Below, in pieces: positions 26,875 to 33,571 of a DNA stretch of 64,000 nucleotides (within the stretch, counting starts at the first letter, position 1; each line of letters begins with the position of its first letter). This DNA is from Fen-1273 sp963837815. GTDB taxonomy: Bacteria > Bacteroidota > Ignavibacteria > UBA10030 > UBA6906. The translations under genes were made by a program, and so were the position numbers. The stretch lies in the NCBI GenBank assembly GCA_963837815.1, contig CAWIOS010000013.1, positions 558,001 through 622,000 on the forward strand, read 5' to 3'. The notes under the pieces are model-generated. The model saw only the letters and a list, made by a program, of their open reading frames with translations, was not told the DNA's origin and did no database searches.

Positions 26875-28134
26875 TTACGACGGGCGGATGATAACGGTCG
26901 AAAACCGGCTGAGATCGAACAGGTCGTTTGCCACCTTCTGCATCTGCGCGGATGTCACGGCATCCACCTTCTTCAGAACGCTGTCAAGGCTGATCGACCG
27001 CTGGTAATAGAGCTCGGAGCTCCCGAGGCGCATCATGCGGCTCGACATGTTTTCAAGGCCAAGCATCATCGTGCCTTTGATTTGCGACTGCGTCCTCTTC
27101 AGTTCGGCCCCCGAGACGGGGGTCTTCGTGAGACGGGTGAGTTCCTTGTGGACGAGGGAGATCGCGTTGGCGATGTTCTTCCTGTCTGTCCCGATATATG
27201 TCCCGAACAGGCCGGTATCGGAGAGGAGGTTCACGAACGAATACACCGAGTATGCGTACCCGTGCTTTTCCCTGATCGTCTGATACAGGCGGGAGCTCAT
27301 CCCTTCGCCCAGAAGCGCGTTGAGGACCATGAGCGGGTAACGGTCCCTGTGGTGGATGCTGTAGCCCACGGTCCCCATGCATATATGAGCCTGATTGATG
27401 GGCCTGGGATACTCTTTCTTGAGAGGCCGCACCACGCGCGTGGGCCCCGGAGGGCGGCTCCGCTCGGGATGTCGCCCACCCGCCTGTGTGAAGTTCTTCG
27501 CAGCCAGCCTGACAAGCTTATCATGATCGACATTGCCGGCCGCCGCGACGACGATTCGCGAAGGCTGGTAGTGAGCCTTCAGGTGAGAGAACAAATCTTC
27601 CCTCCTGAACCCCCTCAGGTTCTTCTCCGACCCGATGATCGGAAATCCGAGCGCGTGGTCGGGGAATAAGGCCTTTTCGAAATAATCGTGTATGATGTCC
27701 TCGGGGTCGTCTTCGGCGTTCTTAAGCTCTTCGATGACCACCAGCTTTTCTTTTTCGAGCTCCTGTTCTTTGAACGTAGCGTGCATCACGATGTCCGAGA
27801 GGACGTCCAGTGCCTCCGGTACGTTGGAGTCGAGAACCCTCGCATAGAAACACGTTTGTTCCTTTGTCGTAAACGCGTTCAGGTAGCCCCCCAGGGATTC
27901 AAGGCTCTGCGCTATGTCCCTTACGCTTCTCTTCTTCGTCCCCTTGAACACCATGTGTTCGATGAAATGACTGATCCCATTCTGGCTCAGCGTCTCGTCA
28001 CGGGAACCTACATCGGCCCAGACGCCGATCGAAACCGAGCGCACATGAGTGATCGTCTCCGACACGACACGAATGCCGTTATCGAGTACAGTTTTGCGGT
28101 AAAGGGGGGTGACGGCCTGCGAGGGTCTGGACAT
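26875..28134 (-). CDS. M16-family zinc metallopeptidase (processing-peptidase-like)
   Basis: A 419-residue protein with the inverted zinc motif HFIEH in NGISHFIEHMVFKGTKKRS and the downstream Glu in ELKNAEDDPEDIIHDYFE, so the active half of the M16 fold is intact. GYAYSVYSF and the C-terminal M16 domain complete a single-unit protein as in bacterial PqqL/MPP-like peptidases. The ATG at 28134 lies only 6 nt after a consensus -10 box, so the mRNA is predicted to be leaderless; a GTG further upstream at 28200 would lie above the promoter and is rejected. It heads the unit that leads into nuoGHI. Confidence 0.92.
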   Translation of the reverse strand: MSRPSQAVTPLYRKTVLDNGIRVVSETITHVRSVSIGVWADVGSRDETLSQNGISHFIEHMVFKGTKKRSVRDIAQSLESLGGYLNAFTTKEQTCFYARVLDSNVPEALDVLSDIVMHATFKEQELEKEKLVVIEELKNAEDDPEDIIHDYFEKALFPDHALGFPIIGSEKNLRGFRREDLFSHLKAHYQPSRIVVAAAGNVDHDKLVRLAAKNFTQAGGRHPERSRPPGPTRVVRPLKKEYPRPINQAHICMGTVGYSIHHRDRYPLMVLNALLGEGMSSRLYQTIREKHGYAYSVYSFVNLLSDTGLFGTYIGTDRKNIANAISLVHKELTRLTKTPVSGAELKRTQSQIKGTMMLGLENMSSRMMRLGSSELYYQRSISLDSVLKKVDAVTSAQMQKVANDLFDLSRFSTVIIRPS

Positions 28135-28140
28135 GTTGGA

Positions 28141-28169
28141 AATATATCCATTTCGTGCTGGATAGTCAA
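28141..28169 (-). promoter_or_regulatory. Promoter of the M16-aminotransferase-nuoGHI unit, predicted leaderless
   Basis: Minus strand -35 TTGACT (28164-28169), 17-bp spacer, -10 TATATT (28141-28146). The expected start point, seven bases on, is the A of the ATG at 28134. Confidence 0.75.
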
Positions 28170-28280
28170 GGAATCGGGAAGTGTCCACCGCAAAGGACAC
28201 TCGGAGTCATGAATTGCATCGACGGCTTTTTTTGGCTACTTTTGATTCATCTCCAATCACGCCGACCTCCGTACCGCCTC

Positions 28281-29384
28281 ATGATTGTCAATCTGCTTCT
28301 CCTCTTCGGCGCCATTTACCTGGTCATGATACTGTTGTTTGCCTCGGCCGCCGCTTCATCCGGCTCCCGAATGGACCAGGGGTTCCGGCCCAGTGTGGCG
28401 ATCGTCATTGCCGCACGGAACGAAGAGGAGCAGATCGGGGCTTGCCTTGAATCCATTGTCGCGCTTCGATACCCGGCGGAATTGCTTGACGTGGTCGTAG
28501 TGGACGATCGATCCACGGACAGGACGGCACAGGTTGTCGCCCGATTCACAAAAGATCACCCACACATACGATCACTCCGCATCGGGACGGAGACTGAACT
28601 CCCTCCAGGGAAAACAAACGCCGTTATGAGCGGGGTCGACCTCTCCAGGGGGGAGATCATCATGTTTACGGACGCTGACTGCGCTGTCCCCCCCACATGG
28701 GTCGAGGATACCGTATCCCATTACTCCGACCGGTTAGTAGGGGTGGTTGCCGGATTTACTTCGCTCGCCGGGGAGTCACGATTCGAGCAAATGCAGGCGC
28801 TTGACTGGTTTGTCCTGACCTCCGTCGCCGCGGCGACGGCCCGGCTTGGTTTTCCCGTCACCGCGATAGGGACGAACCTCTCTGTGCGCCGGGAGGCCTA
28901 TGATTCGGTTGGTGGCTATAGAAGGATCCCATTCAGCGTCACTGAGGATTATGCCCTCTTTCACGCTGTCACTGCATCGGGGAGATGGAGGGCCCGGTTT
29001 CCGATGGACGGTGGCACGCTCGTACGGAGCACCGCCTGCCGGACTTTACAGCAGCTTTTCAGTCAGAAAAAGCGGTGGTTTACGGGGGGGAGAGGCATGG
29101 ATGCCAAGAGTCTTCTCATATTCTCGTTCCCCTATATGTTCAACTTCTTGTTGCTTCTGGGAGTGTTTACCGCCCCCTGGTGGGCGGTAGTTCTTGCCCT
29201 GGGGGTGAAGCTCGTTGTGGATCTGCTTCTGTGTCTCCCGTCTCTCCTCAGGTTCCGGCGGCTATCACTCCTATCTGTATACCCCCTCTTCGAGCTCTAC
29301 TATTATATTTATGTCCTCCTTTTCCCCCCCCTTGTCATGTTCGGCAGTGAAATAACGTGGAAAGAGACAAAGTTCCGGAGCTGA
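28281..29384 (+). CDS. Membrane-bound glycosyltransferase family 2
   Basis: A 367-residue processive-type or lipid-linked GT2. An N-terminal helix (MIVNLLLLFGAIYLVMILLF) precedes the GT-A domain with VAIVIAARNEEEQIGACLESI, VVVDDRSTDRT, MFTDADC (the DxD-type motif), TEDYALF and the Q-x-x-RW-like FSQKKRWFTGG. Two or three helices follow at the C-terminus. That set resembles CrtQ/hyaluronan-synthase-like enzymes. An in-frame ATG at 28209 preceded by GGAG is an alternative start. The gene is divergent from the M16 protease and stands alone. Confidence 0.88.
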   Translation: MIVNLLLLFGAIYLVMILLFASAAASSGSRMDQGFRPSVAIVIAARNEEEQIGACLESIVALRYPAELLDVVVVDDRSTDRTAQVVARFTKDHPHIRSLRIGTETELPPGKTNAVMSGVDLSRGEIIMFTDADCAVPPTWVEDTVSHYSDRLVGVVAGFTSLAGESRFEQMQALDWFVLTSVAAATARLGFPVTAIGTNLSVRREAYDSVGGYRRIPFSVTEDYALFHAVTASGRWRARFPMDGGTLVRSTACRTLQQLFSQKKRWFTGGRGMDAKSLLIFSFPYMFNFLLLLGVFTAPWWAVVLALGVKLVVDLLLCLPSLLRFRRLSLLSVYPLFELYYYIYVLLFPPLVMFGSEITWKETKFRS

Positions 29385-29400
29385 CAATTGATCTGGACGG

Positions 29401-29453
29401 CCCGGTAACGCAGAAGCCCCCGGGGTTGTCCGGAGGCTTCTGATTGAACCGGG
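29401..29453. terminator. Two-part hairpin between convergent genes
   Basis: AGAAGCC (29412-29418) pairs with GGCTTCT (29435-29441), an inner CCGG pairs with CCGG, and an outer CCCGGT (29401-29406) pairs with ACCGGG (29448-29453). It can end transcription from both sides; the U-tract is poor. Confidence 0.5.
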
Positions 29454-29467
29454 ATCAGTATGCGCGA

Positions 29468-30493
29468 CTACGCCCTTGCGCGCGCGCTCGCGATGCCGAG
29501 CCTCTTGAGCTTATAGCGGAACGTCTGCTCTGTCATCCCGAGGAACGCGGCGGCCTTTGACTGGTTGAAGCCGAACTTCTCGAGCGACCGTTCGATGATT
29601 CCCTTTTCAATGACATCCAGTGATTTGTCGAGGACAAACTCCTGGCCTGCCATGATGTTGTTGATCATCTTTACGACTTCCGTCTTCTCGTCGACGAGCT
29701 CCGGCGGGAGCATGAACCGGCCGTCGTTGGAGAAGAGGACGCACTTGTCGACAACGGCTTTCAGCTCGCGGATGTTTTCGCGCCAGGGTTGCCGGACGAG
29801 GACATCGATTGCGTTGATGTCTATGACGAGGTCCGCCAGGCCCAGCTCCTTGCAGATTTCACCGGCAAAGTGCTTCACCAGAAGGGGTATGTCCTCGGGC
29901 CGCGTCCGGAGCGGAGCAACGTCGACCTTCTCAAACTCGAGTATCTTTCCGTACAGGTCTTCCAGGAGCTTTCTCTTTTCGACGAGCTCCGCCGGGTCCG
30001 CCTTCATCGTCACGATCAAACGGATGTCCACGGGTTCGCCCGTCTCGCCGCCGATGCGCCTGGTCTTCCGCTCATTCATGAAGTTAAGGATCTTCATCTG
30101 GTTGCGGAAGCTCGCTTCTTCTATCTCTTCAATGAGAACAGTCCCGCCGTTTGCCAGTTCGAAGAGGCCGCGCTTTGAGGTATAAGGAAGCCCCTCAACT
30201 CCACGGTCGAACCCGAACAATACCGCTTCGAGCTCCTTGTCGTCCAGGACGGAGAGGTTGATGGACATGAACGGCTGCTCGCTGCTCCCCGTCTTGCTCT
30301 GGAAGTAGATGTTCTTGGCAATCGCGCCTTTCCCGACGCCCGCTTCACCGATAACAACGACGTCTTTGCGCGTCTTGGCGAGACGGCCGATCTGTTTGAT
30401 CAGCTGCTCGACCGACTTGCTCTTCCCAACGATCGGATAGTCGTTGGTGGAAGCCGTCTTTTTGTCTTCGGATTGCTGTGCCTTATGTTCCAT
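29468..30493 (-). CDS. AAA+ / Fis-type HTH regulator lacking the sigma54 GAFTGA loop
   Basis: A 341-residue protein built like the core of a sigma54 enhancer-binding protein: AAA+ domain (about residues 20-260; Walker A GEAGVGKG at 49-56, Walker-B-like GGTVLIEEI with Glu in place of the usual Asp, LRTRPEDIPLLVKHF) and a Fis-type helix-turn-helix at the C-terminus (FNQSKAAAFLGMTEQTFRYKL). Where GAFTGA should stand the sequence reads FDRGVEGLPYTSKRG, so contact with sigma54 is unlikely. No receiver or sensory domain is attached. It follows an eight-helix membrane protein by 59 bp and may be controlled by it. Confidence 0.85.
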   Translation of the reverse strand: MEHKAQQSEDKKTASTNDYPIVGKSKSVEQLIKQIGRLAKTRKDVVVIGEAGVGKGAIAKNIYFQSKTGSSEQPFMSINLSVLDDKELEAVLFGFDRGVEGLPYTSKRGLFELANGGTVLIEEIEEASFRNQMKILNFMNERKTRRIGGETGEPVDIRLIVTMKADPAELVEKRKLLEDLYGKILEFEKVDVAPLRTRPEDIPLLVKHFAGEICKELGLADLVIDINAIDVLVRQPWRENIRELKAVVDKCVLFSNDGRFMLPPELVDEKTEVVKMINNIMAGQEFVLDKSLDVIEKGIIERSLEKFGFNQSKAAAFLGMTEQTFRYKLKRLGIASARARA

Positions 30494-30552
30494 CAGTGCC
30501 TCGTTATGGTGACAATCGTTATGCCGCGGAGGCGGCGTTTCTCAACTTGAGA

Positions 30553-31698
30553 TTATTTCCTGTTCGGAGCGACAAACATCCTTCCCAGAATCAGCTTGCG
30601 GTTGAAGAACTTCTCGACCACAAGGTTGTCAAGCGAGTCCCTCCACCTCGTAACCGCAGACGGACTGAGCGCAAGCTCCTGCTCGTAGAATTCACCTTTG
30701 ACCGAAGTTATGAATCTCAGTCGCATTGAGAAGGCTCCGGCAAGCAATAAGAGCACGACATTCGAAACGTTGAGACCTACACTCCAGATAGAACTTGCCG
30801 CAGACCACTCGACCTCTTTCATGGCCGTCCAGAGATGAAGAGCCTCGAGGCTGCAAGACACCAGGAATAAGAACATTATCTTCTCTATGTAAGCCCCTTG
30901 CGGAGGGTCCTTCATGTAGAGATATCCAAAGAAGAGGAGGACGAAGCCGATGCACACGACAGACATTTTTAGCGCGTCGGCATAAAGCGGCTTAAAGACG
31001 AGTACCGGCCAGTTGTCAGGCAGATAGCTGTAAAGGGCGCTCGCTCGCTCTAATTTTTCCGCCGGGTACAAGACCCCAGTCTTGATTCCATTTTTCCAGG
31101 AATACATCTCGGTAATCTCGGCGAGAGTCGCCGGAGAAGGAGCAACACCTACCTCATTCACCCATTCTTCGTAGCTAGCATCAAGTGTCTTGAAATCAAG
31201 AACATCTGCAGTGTGGTGAAGATACTTGGAATCGCTAAAGTAAGGGGCGTAGTAGAATCCGAAGAACAGGAGCGCAATGCCAAGACTTATGACGTACTTC
31301 TGATATGTCTGAAAGTCCCGGAACAACACATCGATCGTCAAATAGATAAGAGCAAACGACAGCACAAGAAAGTACGCGCCATAAAACAGATACTGACTGA
31401 GAAATAGTCTGAGGTATTGCTGCTCAGCGAAGAATTCCCTGCCGGTACCAACAAAGAGGGAGAAGTAATCAAGAAATACTACCGAAAACAGCACTGCGAA
31501 GTTGACGAATATAAACTTGTTCTTGCGAATTGGCTCGTGACGCACAATGTAAAGACAGATGATGAACAGGAGGGCCTGGATTGAAAAACTGAAAAACGAA
31601 GCCATCGACCATCCTTGGTTCTTAAGGCACAACAGAGATCCCACAAAGACCGCCAGAACGGCGGCCCACCAGCACAGGATTCTTCTAGATAGTCTCAT
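30553..31698 (-). CDS. Polytopic membrane protein of unknown function
   Basis: I do not recognise this family. The 381-residue protein (ATG at 31698; a TTG two codons upstream) has five predicted helices in residues 5-165. An outside loop of about 80 residues follows, with charged and aromatic content (about 170-250), then three more helices and a cytoplasmic tail of about 60 residues. Arg/Lys distribution fits N-in, C-in. Base composition is visibly more AT-rich and codon choice differs from the neighbours, which suggests transfer. The loop could bind a ligand, and the adjacent AAA+/Fis regulator would be the obvious partner; both points are inference. Confidence 0.7.
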   Translation of the reverse strand: MRLSRRILCWWAAVLAVFVGSLLCLKNQGWSMASFFSFSIQALLFIICLYIVRHEPIRKNKFIFVNFAVLFSVVFLDYFSLFVGTGREFFAEQQYLRLFLSQYLFYGAYFLVLSFALIYLTIDVLFRDFQTYQKYVISLGIALLFFGFYYAPYFSDSKYLHHTADVLDFKTLDASYEEWVNEVGVAPSPATLAEITEMYSWKNGIKTGVLYPAEKLERASALYSYLPDNWPVLVFKPLYADALKMSVVCIGFVLLFFGYLYMKDPPQGAYIEKIMFLFLVSCSLEALHLWTAMKEVEWSAASSIWSVGLNVSNVVLLLLAGAFSMRLRFITSVKGEFYEQELALSPSAVTRWRDSLDNLVVEKFFNRKLILGRMFVAPNRK

Positions 31699-31735
31699 GT
31701 TCAATTTGGCCCTATTGGTTCCTTAGCACGTTTCG

Positions 31736-31764
31736 AATATATGCACCAAGGGGTGTGAAGTCAA
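31736..31764 (-). promoter_or_regulatory. Promoter of the membrane-protein/regulator pair
   Basis: Minus strand -35 TTGACT (31759-31764), 17-bp spacer, -10 TATATT (31736-31741), about 38 bp before the ATG at 31698. The spacer contains CACC-N4-GGTG (31744-31755), a possible operator. Confidence 0.7.
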
Positions 31765-31858
31765 TATCAAACGCAGAATCTTTTGAAAAAACGCTGTTTT
31801 CGTGCCGCATATCACAATTTCATGGGGTGTGGTACTTTGAAGAATCTTCATTTTCTGC

Positions 31859-31887
31859 TTGACATTGAAATATGCGTTGGGTACATT
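31859..31887 (+). promoter_or_regulatory. Promoter upstream of the repeat-peptide gene
   Basis: Plus strand consensus -35 TTGACA (31859-31864), 17-bp spacer, -10 TACATT (31882-31887). The start near 31894 would give a leader of about 250 nt to the ATG at 32143. Confidence 0.6.
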
Positions 31888-32142
31888 TTTAGCGAAAACA
31901 GTGGTGAATCCGCGGAATCCGATCTTTCAAATCCAAGTCACCTCTAAGATCCATAGTGGAGGTCGAAGAGATCCTGCAGTAGCCAGCGGTCGATGACGGA
32001 GGACCGTGCCACAGACGAGTTTCGTAGTCCCTCAGATGTCAGTTTACAATTCCAATTCGAGTTTGGGCGAATCCTTCGATCATTGCATGCCCAGACAGTC
32101 CGAACCAGAAAATTGAACCCCACTCATTCAGGAGATAAGCCA

Positions 32143-32382
32143 ATGTCACGCACAGCGAAGCGAACAAGCTCACTTGTGATAACCATCATTGCCATCGCCG
32201 TTACGAACATCGCGATATCATATTCGAGCGGGATGCCCATTATGCCGGACTCGCCGAAGCCGAAGAGCGGGGTGCCTATTATGCCGGACTCCCCGAAGCC
32301 GAAGAGTGGAGTACCGGTCATGCCCGATTCTCCGAAGCCGCGGAGCGGGATGCCCATCATGCCGGATTCTCCGAAGCCATAG
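32143..32382 (+). CDS. Small exported peptide with four 13-residue tandem repeats
   Basis: A 79-residue protein I do not recognise. A strong Shine-Dalgarno (AGGAG, 8-10 nt upstream) fixes the ATG at 32143. Residues 1-30 form a signal peptide or anchor (MSRTAKRTSSLVITIIAIAV, then TNIAISYSS). The rest is four copies of G-(M/V)-P-(I/V)-M-P-D-S-P-K-P-(K/R)-S, the last one ending after K-P. The DNA copies differ mainly at silent third positions (Asp GAC/GAT, Ser TCG/TCC/TCT, Gly GGG/GGA, Pro), so the peptide sequence is under selection. It has its own promoter and a strong terminator. A multi-copy precursor of a secreted peptide or a small surface polymer is possible. Confidence 0.8.
   Translation: MSRTAKRTSSLVITIIAIAVTNIAISYSSGMPIMPDSPKPKSGVPIMPDSPKPKSGVPVMPDSPKPRSGMPIMPDSPKP
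32230..32379 (+). repeat. 39-bp in-frame tandem repeat, four units
   Basis: Units start at 32230, 32269, 32308 and 32347; the fourth is shortened by three codons at the stop. The invariant peptide core is M-P-D-S-P-K-P. There are no spacers, so this is not a CRISPR array. Confidence 0.95.
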
Positions 32383-32436
32383 GTTTGTCGATCTTGGCGC
32401 GATATACGCGCTGATTCAAGCGGCAATCTGAATGAG

Positions 32437-32475
32437 AACATGCTCACGGTCGAAGACCGTGAGCATGTTTTTTGT
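32437..32475 (+). terminator. Strong intrinsic terminator of the repeat-peptide gene
   Basis: A 15-bp perfect stem (AACATGCTCACGGTC at 32437-32451 with its complement at 32455-32469), loop GAA, then TTTTGTTG. It isolates the small gene from the M50 protease gene. Confidence 0.93.
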
Positions 32476-32477
32476 TG

Positions 32478-32507
32478 TTGACCCCACTCTCCCCAATCGA
32501 CGATTAT
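32478..32507 (+). promoter_or_regulatory. Possible promoter of the M50 protease gene
   Basis: Plus strand TTGACC (32478-32483), 18-bp spacer, GATTAT (32502-32507). It begins just after the terminator and would give a leader of about 95 nt. Confidence 0.4.
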
Positions 32508-32607
32508 CCCCTGGAATCCGAGTTCCCCCCGAATCCGGCAGAATCCGGTGATTCCAACGCGGGAATTCATTATCTTGAGGAATAACATCAACGGAACTAT
32601 CGATTAG

Positions 32608-33543
32608 ATGAATATCAGGACTCTCTCCCTGCACGCCGGATTGCTTATTTTGACCTTTGTGACCTTGACGTTTGCGGGAGTCCAATGGCTGAACAAGGAT
32701 CCCTTCGAGCTCGCGTCATTCTCGCTCGGGCTCACATACGCATGGTTGACTATCGTGTTCCTGGGTGCCCACGAAATGGGGCATTACATAGCGGCAAAGA
32801 TACACGGGGTGGATACGACACTCCCCTACTTTCTCCCATTTCCCCCCTTTTTTGGCGTGATGCCCTTTGGGACCCTGGGGGCGGTCATCAGGATCCGGTC
32901 TGAACTCAGAGACAGAAAAACACTCTTCGACGTCGGTGCCGCCGGCCCTATATCCGGGTTCGTAGTCTGCATAGCGATCCTGGCATGGGGGATGACTCAC
33001 CTCCCGTCGATTGAGTACCTCTACGGGATACATCCTGAATACCGGAACTTGGATCAGATCCCGACAGAGGGCCTGACGTTCGGGAAACCGCTCCTCTTCA
33101 GCCTGATGCAAAAATTCGTCGCGCCTCCCTCTTCGTTCCTCCCCCCCATGAACGAGGTGTACCATTATCCTTTCTTGTGCGTTGGCTGGTTCGGAGCGCT
33201 TGTCACCGCGCTCAACCTGCTCCCTGTCGGTCAACTCGACGGAGGGCACATTGCCTACGCAATGTTCGGATCCCGTTCGCATATGCTAGCCCAGGTAGTC
33301 CTGGTCGCGCTGGTGGTTCTCGGAACGGCGGGCATTCTGCCGTTTCTCGGTATTCAGTTCAATTTCGGCTGGGCCGGGTGGCTGATCTGGAGCATGGCCC
33401 TTGCACTCCTGCTCAAGAGCAAGAGGTTCAGACATCCTGCATTGGAAGACGTGGAAGACATCGGCTCCGCCCGGGAGCTCACCGGATGGATTTGCGGGCT
33501 GATATTCATCCTGTCGTTTACAGTAGTCCCTGTCTCGCAATAG
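32608..33543 (+). CDS. M50-type (site-2) intramembrane protease
   Basis: A 311-residue polytopic membrane protein. The zinc-binding motif HEMGH lies in the second hydrophobic segment (residues 55-59), and the third ligand is in NLLPVGQLDGGHIAYAMFG (about 208-226), a variant of the NPDG motif. Six or seven helices are predicted and no PDZ domain is seen. Enzymes of this family cut within membrane helices, for example anti-sigma factors or leftover signal peptides. Its gene is convergent with a TPR-CHAT gene (28 bp between stops) and lies 225 bp after the repeat-peptide gene; both neighbours could be functionally linked, which is inference. Confidence 0.9.
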   Translation: MNIRTLSLHAGLLILTFVTLTFAGVQWLNKDPFELASFSLGLTYAWLTIVFLGAHEMGHYIAAKIHGVDTTLPYFLPFPPFFGVMPFGTLGAVIRIRSELRDRKTLFDVGAAGPISGFVVCIAILAWGMTHLPSIEYLYGIHPEYRNLDQIPTEGLTFGKPLLFSLMQKFVAPPSSFLPPMNEVYHYPFLCVGWFGALVTALNLLPVGQLDGGHIAYAMFGSRSHMLAQVVLVALVVLGTAGILPFLGIQFNFGWAGWLIWSMALALLLKSKRFRHPALEDVEDIGSARELTGWICGLIFILSFTVVPVSQ

Positions 33544-33571
33544 GAGCGCCGCCGCACTTAGAAATAAGAGC

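Larger units (their letters stand above)
31705..32142. other. 438-bp divergent intergenic region
   Basis: Holds two divergent sigma70-type promoters and a leader of about 250 nt before the repeat-peptide gene. GGGGTGTG occurs at 31750-31757, inside the spacer of the minus promoter, and at 31824-31831, upstream of the plus promoter. In the leader a short ACCTC...GAGGT pairing is possible near 31940-31965. I see no further gene. Confidence 0.6.

Noticed and set aside
28135..28200. Upstream GTG start for the M16 protease
   Set aside because: The promoter lies between this GTG and the ATG at 28134, so the GTG would not be transcribed from it.
29468..30493. Classical sigma54-dependent activator
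   Set aside because: The GAFTGA loop is absent and no -24/-12 promoter was found in the adjacent region.
32230..32379. 39-bp direct repeats resembling a small CRISPR array
   Set aside because: The repeats are back to back with no spacers, lie in one reading frame with signal peptide and Shine-Dalgarno, and vary at silent codon positions.
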